A stretch of 64,000 nucleotides of DNA from Halopenitus sp041821145 (GTDB taxonomy: Archaea > Halobacteriota > Halobacteria > Halobacteriales > Haloferacaceae). A program made the position numbers and the translations under genes. The notes under the pieces were generated by a model. It worked only from the letters and a program-made list of their open reading frames with translations. It had not been told where the DNA came from and did no database searches. The DNA is taken from contig NZ_JBGUBC010000008.1 of NCBI RefSeq assembly GCF_041821145.1, forward strand, positions 62,001-126,000. The letters run 5' to 3'. Positions 24,339 through 32,364 of this stretch are shown piece after piece. Positions within the stretch are counted from its first letter, which is position 1. Every line of letters begins with the position of its first letter.

Positions 24339-25952
24339 TCAGACCACCTCTGTGAGTGTGATCTTCGGAATGGATTGTGATTGGTCGATGCCGATACCGA
24401 GCAGCGGGGTCAGTGGATTCTCGCCATACAGCATGATGGCGTTGCCCGATCGCTCCAGCCGGAAGTGCATGTCCGCGACACGGTCCGCCCGCTTTCGGAG
24501 TTCCGTTCCCGGCTTGGTGATAAGGATCGTCAGGTCGTTGTGGAGGGCGACGTAATTCGCGAAATCGCCCAACCGAGTCTCGAATGCCGTTCGTGCCGTA
24601 TCCATACTGATCACGTGTAACAACGGCCCCTCACTCTGCTCGCGCATCTGCTCGGCGTATCCAATGTACCGTTCGTAATCAAGTTGGCCCCCTTCTAAGG
24701 GCGACTTGAGTTCCTTGTTGATTGTAGCGGATCGTTTCTCATCCGCCACATCTCCGCTGGTGTGCTTCCCTTCTTGGATGAATTCTGTCTCGACTTGGGT
24801 ACCGTGTTTTGTATCGGATGGAGGAACCATCTGTGACGGTTCGGAGGGTGTCTCGGCGTGTCGGTCCTCCTCAGACGGCCCCGTACTTCGAGAATGGCTC
24901 GCGTATGTCTCGAAGATGTGACAGTACGTCTCGAACGCCCTGGCTGCCAACACCGTATTCAGATCGTTGTGGAGCAATCCGGGACTCCCCTCACGCGGGG
25001 GGACGACAGCAACGCCCATCTCATTGGCGAGAAAGTTTCGGATGGTCGGGAGCGTCAGCACGCTCCACGCGTCCCGGGAGAGATCGGTCCCCAAATCGAG
25101 GTGAACGACGCTTCCGCGGTTGTACCCGCCGGAGAGGATGGGGTCAAGATCACTGATCCCCGTCGAAAACTTCGCCTTCGTATTCGGGCGTGGATCCCAC
25201 GTGCCGTCGCCGGTCCCCGTACGGACGGTGGACAATTCGACGGGAGTGATCGCTTGAAACTGGCCGTCAGCAAGCGTGATGGGCTGTAACCGGTTGTCGA
25301 TCCGAACGCTACGTAACTTCTCTAATCGGAGATGACGTCGCGTTCGTCCCCGCTGGTCCTCAGAGACCTGCAGCGAGACCACGCCATCAACGATATACTC
25401 AAGCGGTGACGAATCGGCAGTTTCCGAGACGAGCAACGTCCGGATGTCCTCTTGGCGGGCGAGGGCGACCAACTGGGTTGTCACCGTCTCGATATCTGGA
25501 GGGTCGTCGTGCCGAGTGGACACGTACTCATAGATGAGTTCCCAGCTGTCGAATGCGATCGTAAGCCGCTTGCTCGCATCCTTGATTCGTTGGATCCACT
25601 CAAGTAAGGAATCGAAATCCAACTTTTCGAACGGGACATCCACGTCCAACGGAAGTTCGAACGCGTCTTGGGAGAGGTCAAGGATGTGTGTCTTATCGAG
25701 AGAGGAATGATCCTTGAAGTACATCTCGTGAATAGTGTCTTGATCGACGCGTGTCGACACGTAGAGGACATCGCCATCACGCTCTAAGACATCAAGGCCA
25801 CGGATTGAGAACAGCGTCTTACCTGTTCCCGGTGCTCCCTTAACCAGGAGGGTATGTCCCGGGGTGTCAGTAAAAAAGCGACTGATCTCGCGAGGAAAGA
25901 GCGCACGACCTTGTTGTTCCGGGGGGATGTAAGCGAAATCAGGTGAGGTCAT
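24339..25952 (-). CDS. gvpD: Gas vesicle regulator GvpD (P-loop ATPase)
   Basis: A 537-residue protein, close to the 536 of known haloarchaeal GvpD. A KaiC/RecA-like N-terminal part carries the P-loop 'LLVKGAPGTGKTLFSIRGL' near residue 40; a second KaiC-like part begins about residue 270 ('FSTGISDLDPILSGGYNRGSVVHL'). GvpD lowers the level of the activator GvpE and so represses vesicle formation. The ATG at 25952 (MTSPDFAYIPPEQQGRALFP) fits the family start. It is the first gene of gvpDEFGHIJKLM and is divergent from gvpA. Confidence 0.93.
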   Translation of the reverse strand: MTSPDFAYIPPEQQGRALFPREISRFFTDTPGHTLLVKGAPGTGKTLFSIRGLDVLERDGDVLYVSTRVDQDTIHEMYFKDHSSLDKTHILDLSQDAFELPLDVDVPFEKLDFDSLLEWIQRIKDASKRLTIAFDSWELIYEYVSTRHDDPPDIETVTTQLVALARQEDIRTLLVSETADSSPLEYIVDGVVSLQVSEDQRGRTRRHLRLEKLRSVRIDNRLQPITLADGQFQAITPVELSTVRTGTGDGTWDPRPNTKAKFSTGISDLDPILSGGYNRGSVVHLDLGTDLSRDAWSVLTLPTIRNFLANEMGVAVVPPREGSPGLLHNDLNTVLAARAFETYCHIFETYASHSRSTGPSEEDRHAETPSEPSQMVPPSDTKHGTQVETEFIQEGKHTSGDVADEKRSATINKELKSPLEGGQLDYERYIGYAEQMREQSEGPLLHVISMDTARTAFETRLGDFANYVALHNDLTILITKPGTELRKRADRVADMHFRLERSGNAIMLYGENPLTPLLGIGIDQSQSIPKITLTEVV

Positions 25953-25995
25953 GATGTGCGTGCTGGTCGGGGTGACGGAGCAGTTCCCACTCACT

Positions 25996-26030
25996 CACTC
26001 ATGAGTGTGAAACACCACTCGGTTAAGACG
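25996..26030 (-). promoter_or_regulatory. Putative gvpD promoter region
   Basis: Read leftwards, CGTCTTAACC (around 26021-26030) is a TATA-like box for gvpD, which would leave a leader of about 45 bases. Within that leader lies a perfect 12-base palindrome CACTCATGAGTG at 25996-26007. The palindrome could be a regulator site or an mRNA hairpin. Confidence 0.4.
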
Positions 26031-26085
26031 GCCTGTGTGAGCAGTTAATTCCGGGATACGTATAGATGTGTGTTGTTACAGAAAG

Positions 26086-26125
26086 TGAAACGGATGCCAA
26101 AATCATGAAAGTATATTTATAAATA
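26086..26125 (+). promoter_or_regulatory. gvpA promoter with GvpE activator-like site
   Basis: TGAAACGG at 26086-26093 equals the first half of the published GvpE-responsive sequence (TGAAACGG-N4-TGAACCAA); the second half here (CAAAATCA) is weaker. It is followed by an A-rich BRE and a strong TATA box TATATTTATAAATA at 26112-26125. Transcription would start near 26144, giving a leader of about 20 bases before the gvpA ATG at 26164, as in other haloarchaea. The region between gvpD and gvpA (25953-26163) holds both divergent promoters. Confidence 0.7.
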
Positions 26126-26163
26126 CCTAATTATTGCTAATACGGGTAGAACCCAAATCAATC

Positions 26164-26400
26164 ATGGCTCAGCCTGATTCCTCAAGTTTGGCCGAAGTTC
26201 TGGATCGTGTACTGGACAAAGGTGTCGTCGTCGACGTATGGGCGCGTGTCTCCCTCGTCGGAATCGAGATTCTAACCGTCGAAGCCCGAGTCGTTGCCGC
26301 ATCGGTCGATACCTTCCTCCACTACGCTGAAGAGATAGCGAAGATCGAACAAGCGGAACTCACCGCTGGTGCCGAGGCGGCACCCGCGCCAGAGGCCTGA
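26164..26400 (+). CDS. gvpA: Major gas vesicle structural protein GvpA
   Basis: A 78-residue hydrophobic protein that forms the ribs of the vesicle wall. Sequence 'AEVLDRVLDKGVVVDVWARVSLVGIEILTVEARVVAASVDTFLHYAEEI' is the almost invariant GvpA core (helix-strand-strand-helix), with the short Ala/Pro tail of haloarchaeal forms. The ATG at 26164 gives the standard MAQPDSSSLAE start. First gene of gvpACNO. A stem-loop follows the stop codon at once. Confidence 0.97.
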   Translation: MAQPDSSSLAEVLDRVLDKGVVVDVWARVSLVGIEILTVEARVVAASVDTFLHYAEEIAKIEQAELTAGAEAAPAPEA

Positions 26401-26406
26401 CCCACT

Positions 26407-26424
26407 GGCCCGCTTCGGCGGACC
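26407..26424 (+). terminator. UUCG stem-loop just after gvpA
   Basis: GGCCCGCTTCGGCGGACC folds into CCGC-TTCG-GCGG with a further GG/CC pair after one mismatch. It begins six bases after the gvpA stop. A T-rich run (ATTTTTG, near 26470) lies downstream. Such a structure could stabilise or partly end the gvpA message so that gvpA is made in excess over gvpCNO. Confidence 0.6.
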
Positions 26425-26495
26425 GTAACGGAGGCGTATAGCTTGCAAACTAACCCTACTCAACCAATTTTTGCACCAACCCCAACCCATCACCC

Positions 26496-27503
26496 ATGAG
26501 TGTTATAGACAAACGTGAGGACATGAGCGAAACTCGCGAGGAATTCACAGCCGCACAACAAGAGTTCGCAACCTACGCCGACAAGTTTACCGCTGACGTC
26601 GAAATGAAACGTGACGTGGGCGATCTCGTCGGCGCGATTGAAACCCTACGGATGGAGATGGACGATACCAACGATACGTTCCACGCGTACAGCGAGGAAT
26701 TCACCGCGGATATCAACCATCTCCACAGTGAGATCGAAGAGCAGCGTGAAGCGATCGACGAGGTTCGCGACGCCTTCGACGCGTATACCGACACCTTCGC
26801 AACAGCCGTCGCGGCAAAGCAAGACGTGAGTGGCCTCCTTGATGCGATCGACGCGCTGTGTGCGGAGATAGACACGACTAACGAGGCATTCGAGGTCTAT
26901 GCGGACGAGTTCGGGGCTGACGTGGCTGCCCTCCGAGACGTGTCCGACCTGTTGGCGGCGATAGAGGAACTGCAACTGGAATTTGCTGCTGTCCACGACG
27001 TATTCGACGACTACACTGACGAATTCGATGCCGACATCGACCGATTCCAGGAGGGTGTCACAGAGCAGCGCAACGCCTTCGCAACCACCGAAGAGGCCTT
27101 CACCGCCTTTGCCCGTGACTTCCACGGACAAGAGACGACCCGCGAGTCAATAGCTCCTGAAGAGGAGACCGAAGCCCCCGACGCCGAAGCGGAGGAAGCG
27201 GAACCGCTAGCGGAAGAAGCGACAGAACCCGAGGTTGGTCAGGAGGAATCCGAAGTGGGCGAATCCGAGGCTGAAACGGAAGAAGCGGAAGCCGAATCTG
27301 CTGAGGTGGCTGAAGAAGAACCAGGCAGCGAAAAAGCGGCTGAAACAGAAGAAGCACCAGAAGACATGGTCCAGTGTCTGGTGTGTGGTGAATACTATCA
27401 GGCGATTACGGAACCCCACCTTCAGACACACGACATGACGATTCAGAAGTATCGCGAAGAGTATGGTGAAGACGTGCCGCTCCGGCCGGATGATAAAGCA
27501 TGA
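26496..27503 (+). CDS. gvpC: Gas vesicle protein GvpC with zinc-finger-like C-terminus
   Basis: A 335-residue protein that binds the outer face of the vesicle and strengthens it. Six imperfect repeats of about 33-38 residues can be followed by their 'F-x-x-Y-x-(D/E)-x-F-x-A-D-V' anchors (for example FATYADKFTADV, FHAYSEEFTADI, FDDYTDEFDADI) between residues 20 and 205. Then comes a strongly acidic Glu/Ala-rich stretch, and at the end a motif 'CLVCGEYYQAITEPHLQTH' (C-x2-C-x12-H-x3-H). The domain plan is that of haloarchaeal GvpC. Its stop overlaps the gvpN start (ATGA). Confidence 0.94.
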   Translation: MSVIDKREDMSETREEFTAAQQEFATYADKFTADVEMKRDVGDLVGAIETLRMEMDDTNDTFHAYSEEFTADINHLHSEIEEQREAIDEVRDAFDAYTDTFATAVAAKQDVSGLLDAIDALCAEIDTTNEAFEVYADEFGADVAALRDVSDLLAAIEELQLEFAAVHDVFDDYTDEFDADIDRFQEGVTEQRNAFATTEEAFTAFARDFHGQETTRESIAPEEETEAPDAEAEEAEPLAEEATEPEVGQEESEVGESEAETEEAEAESAEVAEEEPGSEKAAETEEAPEDMVQCLVCGEYYQAITEPHLQTHDMTIQKYREEYGEDVPLRPDDKA

Positions 27504-28543
27504 CGGACGGATCACGCGAACGGAGGGTGCGAGGCTCACAGATCCGCTCGTCTCGCGAGACGAAGAAACAACAAAAAGATCAGCAGCGCGAAGACAAGGG
27601 ACTCCAACGCCTGGAAAAACAACAGGATGGACATGCACGGGAGACGTCTTCGCAACTCGACGAGAGTTTCATTCCTGAGGAACAGCCGTTTATCAAAACC
27701 GACGCCGTCAATCAGATCGAAACGCGAATGGGACGCTGGCTTGACGTGGGTCGACCGGTCCACCTCATTGGACCGACGGGGTGTGGAAAAACGGCGCTGG
27801 CGATGCACGTTGCTCACGAACGCGACCGCCCAGTTGTCTGGATCAACGGAGACGCCGATCTTACGACCAGCGATCTCGTTGGGGAATACGCTGAAAAAGA
27901 ACGGATATCCGAGCGTGACCAGTACATCCACAACGTCATCAAGAGCAAGGATATTATCCGGGATCGATGGGTCGATAATCCCCTGACGCTCGCCGTACAG
28001 GAAGGAGCAACGCTGGTATACAATGAGTTCTCCCGCACCAAGCCCGTCGCGAACAACGTCCTGCTGTCGGTCTTCGAGGAAGGCGTACTCGAGTTACCGG
28101 GCCAGCGAGGCAAGTCCCGATACGTCGACGTCCACCCGGACTTCCGAGCGATCCTCACCTCGAACTCCGTAGAGTACGCGGGCGTCCACGAGCCACAGGA
28201 TGCACTCTTGGATCGTCTCGTCGGTCTCTATATGGACTTCTACGACCGAGATACCGAGATCGAAATCGTCCATGCTCATGTCGATGGGTCCGCTACGGAG
28301 TACGTCGAACCGATCGTTCGGTTGATGCGCGAGTTACGTGGACGTCTCGACATCAACGTCGGGACGCGAGCGGCGATCATGGCTGCGGAAGGAATCGAAA
28401 CTGTCGATGACCTCGATCAAGTAATACTCACGGACATTTGTGTTGATGTGCTGGCCTCAAAGGTCGCACAGCACAGTGCTGTAGACGAGTTACGAGACGA
28501 GGTCGAATCAACTATCAACGACGTAGAGGTCTCCCTTTCATGA
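27500..28543 (+). CDS. gvpN: Gas vesicle AAA+ ATPase GvpN
   Basis: A 347-residue MoxR-type AAA+ ATPase. A basic, Gln-rich N-terminal tail of about 60 residues precedes the ATPase. Walker A is 'LIGPTGCGKTALAM', followed by 'GDADLTTSDLVGEY' and 'LVYNEFSRTKPVANNVLLSVFEEG' (Walker B region) and 'ILTSNSVEYAGVHEPQDALLDR' (sensor region). GvpN helps vesicles grow beyond the small bicone stage in several organisms. It is coupled to gvpC through an ATGA overlap. Confidence 0.94.
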   Translation: MTDGSRERRVRGSQIRSSRETKKQQKDQQREDKGLQRLEKQQDGHARETSSQLDESFIPEEQPFIKTDAVNQIETRMGRWLDVGRPVHLIGPTGCGKTALAMHVAHERDRPVVWINGDADLTTSDLVGEYAEKERISERDQYIHNVIKSKDIIRDRWVDNPLTLAVQEGATLVYNEFSRTKPVANNVLLSVFEEGVLELPGQRGKSRYVDVHPDFRAILTSNSVEYAGVHEPQDALLDRLVGLYMDFYDRDTEIEIVHAHVDGSATEYVEPIVRLMRELRGRLDINVGTRAAIMAAEGIETVDDLDQVILTDICVDVLASKVAQHSAVDELRDEVESTINDVEVSLS

Positions 28544-28567
28544 GGCCTCAACTTCATACAGAGGAGC

Positions 28568-28993
28568 ATGTCGGACCAAGCAAATGATCACACCGATCAG
28601 GACGATATCGACGACGCGGCACCCTCCACCGAGATAGAGGAGGAAGAACTATCATCGGGGGATATCGATACTGAGTCGCCCGAACAGGCTGCATCAGCCG
28701 AAGAGGAGTCCAGCCAGTCTTCGGATTCTCCAATCAGCCTGGGTGAGGCCCAGAATCGAGCGCGGGAGGTGGCAGAAGACCTGTTGGAACACGGGTTTGA
28801 GGGGATCATCAAAATCGAGGCGGCAGGGGATGACGGCTGGCGCACTGTCGTGGAGGTGGTCGAACGCCGTGCCGTTCCCGATACCCAAGACATCATCGGT
28901 CGTTACGAAATCATGCTTGACACCACGGGCAATGTCACCGGCTACGAGCTCCTGGAGCGTTATCAACGAGGGGACATGAAAGAAGAGCTGTGA
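28568..28993 (+). CDS. gvpO: Gas vesicle protein GvpO
   Basis: A 141-residue protein. The first 55 residues are acidic and low in complexity, then the GvpO domain: 'AREVAEDLLEHGFEGIIKIEAAGDDGWRTVVEVVERRAVPDTQDIIGRYEIMLD'. GvpO is essential for vesicle formation in haloarchaea. A GAGGAGC ribosome site precedes the ATG within the 24-base gap after gvpN. Confidence 0.93.
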   Translation: MSDQANDHTDQDDIDDAAPSTEIEEEELSSGDIDTESPEQAASAEEESSQSSDSPISLGEAQNRAREVAEDLLEHGFEGIIKIEAAGDDGWRTVVEVVERRAVPDTQDIIGRYEIMLDTTGNVTGYELLERYQRGDMKEEL

Positions 28994-29027
28994 ACTGGTC
29001 TTACACACTAGAGTTGAGGGAAGAAAC

Positions 29028-29810
29028 ATGACATACCGGCTGGCCGTGGCAAACGAGAAGGGTGGGGTTGGGAAGACGACGACTGCGATCAACGTCGCCG
29101 GAGCCTTTGCTGACCACGGTCACAACGTCCTGTTTGTCGATCTCGATGCACAGGGGAATGGGACGATCGGGTTGGGATTCGACGGGAGTTACACTCGAGA
29201 GGACACCTCGTTATATGACGTGCTCGTGGATCTCGATGATCAGTCGCAGATTAACGAGGTGATTCAGTCGCACGAGGAGTTCGACGTTCTCCCGTCCCAT
29301 ATTGACATGTTCAGTGCAGAGTCGGAACTCCAGACGGAGATTCGGGGTCGCGAACGGCTCTGGATGGCATTTGATGAATTGGATGCCACGTACGACTATA
29401 TCATCATTGACACTCCACCGTCCTTGGGACTGCTCACGGATAACGCACTGCTGGCCTGCCGAAACGTCCTCGTTCCGGCACTGGCTGAAGCCACCTCCCA
29501 GCATGCGCTCGACATCCTATTCGATCATATGGAGACACTGGAGGAGGGATATGGCGTGGGTATCGATCCGGTCGGTATCGTGATCAACCGAATCGAGGTT
29601 GATGGTGAGGCCGACCGCATGCTTGAGTGGTTCGAGAAGCGGTTCGGCGAGTCGCTCCCAATCTGGAAGATCCGCAATCGCGTCGCGCTGAAACGGGCGT
29701 GGGCGAATAGCGCCTCGATATTCGGTCACAATGAAACAACGGATATGGACACCCGGTTTCAGTCTATCGCCGCCCACCTTGAATCAACCACGCGTTCGAC
29801 GAAGCAGTGA
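29028..29810 (+). CDS. ParA/Soj-family ATPase at the end of the gas-vesicle operon
   Basis: A 260-residue ParA-type ATPase. The deviant Walker A 'NEKGGVGKTTTAINVA' has both the signature Lys (residue 11) and the phosphate-binding Lys (16). Walker A-prime 'VLFVDLDAQGNGTIGLG' and Walker B 'YDYIIIDTPPSLGLLTDNAL' follow. ParA proteins move plasmids, chromosomes or large protein assemblies along the nucleoid. It starts 34 bases after gvpO in the same direction and shares the lower GC content of the island. There is no ParB-like partner gene nearby, so a role in spacing or sharing gas vesicles between daughter cells is an inference; a plasmid-derived partition gene is the alternative. Confidence 0.88.
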   Translation: MTYRLAVANEKGGVGKTTTAINVAGAFADHGHNVLFVDLDAQGNGTIGLGFDGSYTREDTSLYDVLVDLDDQSQINEVIQSHEEFDVLPSHIDMFSAESELQTEIRGRERLWMAFDELDATYDYIIIDTPPSLGLLTDNALLACRNVLVPALAEATSQHALDILFDHMETLEEGYGVGIDPVGIVINRIEVDGEADRMLEWFEKRFGESLPIWKIRNRVALKRAWANSASIFGHNETTDMDTRFQSIAAHLESTTRSTKQ

Positions 29811-30031
29811 CAATACGCATGAGACTAGTCGCTGGGGCAACGGGACCCGTAGTTGACCGTTAGTCACCATACCCGATATATAATCGTCCGATCGAGCCCA
29901 CGAATACGTTCGGGGAAAGCCCGTTCCTCGCGGGGGACTTCGATCGGACGCATGGACGGAGGCACATTTGACACGGGACTGGATCGCCACGCAACATCGA
30001 ACCGATCGCCATCGAACGACGGGGCCTGAAG
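29811..30031. other. Intergenic region at the right edge of the gas-vesicle island
   Basis: About 220 bases without a gene. A TATA-like CGATATATAATCG near 29874-29887 could drive the two cupin genes, leaving a leader of some 130 bases. No tRNA or insertion sequence is seen. Confidence 0.45.
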
Positions 30032-30415
30032 ATGCCGGAGATCGATTTCGACGCCGAACGTGCGTACGCGGCGGACCGCTTTAGCGCACGGGAGGCGTTC
30101 GGAAGTGACCGGGCGAAAGTCGTCTGCGGGTACTTCGAGCCGGGACAGTTCATCCCGGTCCACGCCCCCGAAAGCGACCTCGTGGTGAGCGTCCGAACCG
30201 GGACGGGGATCGTCCGAGAGGGAGAGACGGCCCACCAGGTGGAACCCGGAGACGTGGTCGTCGTCGAGGCGGGTATCGATCGCGGGATCAAGGCCGATGA
30301 GGAAGGCCGTCTCGAGGCGCTTTTGGTGACGGCTCCGCCGCCGACGGACGAGGAACATGGCCCGGTCCGTCGGGGGATCAAACACGGGGAGTTCGAGCCG
30401 GACCGGGAGGCGTGA
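30032..30415 (+). CDS. Cupin-fold protein
   Basis: A 127-residue single-domain cupin. The beta-barrel is visible from 'YFEPGQFIPVHAPESDLVVSVRTGTGIVREGETAHQVEPGDVVVVEAGIDRG'. The first cupin motif normally supplies two His and a Glu as metal ligands; here there is only one clear His ('VHAPESD'). Substrate unknown. Its stop overlaps the GTG start of the next cupin by two bases, so they are translated together. Confidence 0.8.
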   Translation: MPEIDFDAERAYAADRFSAREAFGSDRAKVVCGYFEPGQFIPVHAPESDLVVSVRTGTGIVREGETAHQVEPGDVVVVEAGIDRGIKADEEGRLEALLVTAPPPTDEEHGPVRRGIKHGEFEPDREA

Positions 30416-30762
30416 GCGTGGCGACCGTTCGAACGCTCGACGCCCTGGAGGGAACGCCTCACGCGAACGTCTTTCCTGGATCCGAGCCGACGACGATTCG
30501 GCTCCAACTCGCGGCGGGCGAACGCATCGACCCACACGACCACCCGGATCGGAACGTGGTGGTGTCCGTACTCGAGGGCGCGATCGACCTCCGACTGGGA
30601 TCGGAGGTATACGAACTGGAGGCCGGCGATGTCGCCCGATTCGATGGGGCTCAGCAGGTCTCGCCGGTCGCGACTGCCGACAGCACGGCACTCATCGTGT
30701 TGGCGAAAAAGCCCGAGTGGTCGGATGGAGCCGAAGCCGGCGGCGACGAATCGTCGACGTAA
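30412..30762 (+). CDS. Second cupin-fold protein
   Basis: A 116-residue cupin starting with GTG at 30412 in a GTGA overlap with the preceding cupin. 'LAAGERIDPHDHPDRNVVVSVLEGAIDLRLGSEVYELEAGDVARFDG' has the H-x-H metal-binding pair missing from the first protein and a normal second motif. The pair may form a heterodimeric cupin. No pathway is suggested by the neighbours. Confidence 0.82.
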   Translation: MSVATVRTLDALEGTPHANVFPGSEPTTIRLQLAAGERIDPHDHPDRNVVVSVLEGAIDLRLGSEVYELEAGDVARFDGAQQVSPVATADSTALIVLAKKPEWSDGAEAGGDESST

Positions 30763-30771
30763 GCGGGGATC

Positions 30772-32136
30772 TCACGCGTAGGCCGCGAACTCCCTCCCGA
30801 ACACCAGAAAGTAGCCGGTCCCGACGACGCCGATCGCGGCGGCGATCGTGAACGCGACCTGCGGACTCACGAATTCCCATAGGTACCCCCCGATCGCCGC
30901 ACTCGGGATCACGATCGTGTTTCGAAGCAGGTAGTACGTTCCCGTCACGCGCCCGCCGGCGCCGCGTTCGGCGGGACCGACGATCAACGCCTTATGTGAG
31001 GGAAGTCCAGCGAATCGGAGTCCGGAAAAAGCGAAGATGACGACCAACGCCGCGGCCGGCGAGAGGGACGGACTCATCAGGGTCGGGCCGTCGATCAACA
31101 CGACCGGAAAAACGGCGTAGACCGCGAACCCGATCGCGACGACGGGTTTTAACCCGATACGCTCTGCCGCCTTTGCCGCCGGCGCCATGACGAGCAGCGC
31201 GATCAGCATCTCGACGCCGAGGAGGTAGCCGAAGAACGCCTGCGGCGAGAGGTCGATGGCGGAGGAGAATCCGGCAATGGAGATCGTCGTCTCCAGTCCG
31301 ACCCCGTAGATCCGGGTGACGACGAGCACGAAGAAGACGTAGACCATGCCGTTGGCGAACCGGACGAGCGTATCCCCGACGAGAAGCGGACGTAACTCGG
31401 GAGGCATCTCCGCGAGATCACTCCGGATCCGATCGAGACCGGCAAACGATCCCCCGATCGTGTCGCCGCTAGCCGCATAGAGAACGTGCTGGACTAGAGT
31501 TCCGACGGCACCGAAGACGACCGCCACCGCGAGAACGTACCGGAAGCTCACGGTGAAGGTCGGATGAAGATCGATGAGGACGGCGGCGAGGACCGGTCCG
31601 ACGAGGAAGGCAGTGCGACGGAACGTCTCGGTGCTCGCGAAGCCGGCCGCAAGCTGTGAGGGATCGGTCGCCTGCTTGACGACTGCAAAGGAAGCGCCAA
31701 GCCCGAAGGATTTCCAGGCCTGGGCGAAAAGCAGGCCGACGAAGACCCAGATCCACGGCTGGATCGTGATTCCGGCCACCCCTATCGGACCGACGGCGGG
31801 AGCCACGAGCCAGATCCCGAACCCGACCGTGGAGACCAGCCCGAAAACTGTCAACGCGTATCGCGAGCCGATCCGATCGGAGATCGCTCCGCCGGGATAC
31901 GGATAGACCGCCGAGATGACGTTTCCGACGGTACCAAAAAGTCCCACGACGAAGCCGCTCGCGCCGAGGGCGACGAGGTACTCCGGCAGGTATCGGTTGG
32001 TCATCTGAAAGCCGAGACTGAATGCGAACATCGCCAGCGACAGCACCAACACGTCCCGTTCGAGAGCGAAAAATCGGCGGAACGCGTCCAGTGCCCCCGA
32101 CTCCTCGGAATCAACGGCATCCCGGTCATCAGTCAT
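30772..32136 (-). CDS. Major facilitator superfamily transporter
   Basis: A membrane transporter of about 454 residues with about 12 hydrophobic helices. The loop between helices 2 and 3 has 'YPGGAISDRIGSRYALTVFG', the MFS signature (D-R-x-G-R-type). The cytoplasmic N-terminal 30 residues are acidic. The substrate cannot be told. The ATG at 32136 (MTDDRDAVDS) is preferred over the longer frame. It is convergent with the cupins and lies downstream of cbiX1, 228 bases away. Confidence 0.85.
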   Translation of the reverse strand: MTDDRDAVDSEESGALDAFRRFFALERDVLVLSLAMFAFSLGFQMTNRYLPEYLVALGASGFVVGLFGTVGNVISAVYPYPGGAISDRIGSRYALTVFGLVSTVGFGIWLVAPAVGPIGVAGITIQPWIWVFVGLLFAQAWKSFGLGASFAVVKQATDPSQLAAGFASTETFRRTAFLVGPVLAAVLIDLHPTFTVSFRYVLAVAVVFGAVGTLVQHVLYAASGDTIGGSFAGLDRIRSDLAEMPPELRPLLVGDTLVRFANGMVYVFFVLVVTRIYGVGLETTISIAGFSSAIDLSPQAFFGYLLGVEMLIALLVMAPAAKAAERIGLKPVVAIGFAVYAVFPVVLIDGPTLMSPSLSPAAALVVIFAFSGLRFAGLPSHKALIVGPAERGAGGRVTGTYYLLRNTIVIPSAAIGGYLWEFVSPQVAFTIAAAIGVVGTGYFLVFGREFAAYA

Positions 32137-32364
32137 CGGGCTGAACGCTCCCCTCGTCGACGTTGTTTCAGGCCTCGCCGTCGAACCTGCTCCGGCTCCC
32201 GAACCCGTTCCGATTCCATCGCGGATCGAGCGATCGTTTCGACCAGACACCGATAAAGCATCACGCCGGTCCCGCTACGTCACCGTCATCGAATCCGACG
32301 CTGTCACCGACGCCGATCGAACGCGTGAAGCATGAATGCGGACGAAATCTCGAATCCGGGCCGA
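32137..32364. other. Intergenic region before the MFS gene
   Basis: Contains the end of the cbiX1 transcript and presumably the MFS promoter. Nothing else was recognised. Confidence 0.4.
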
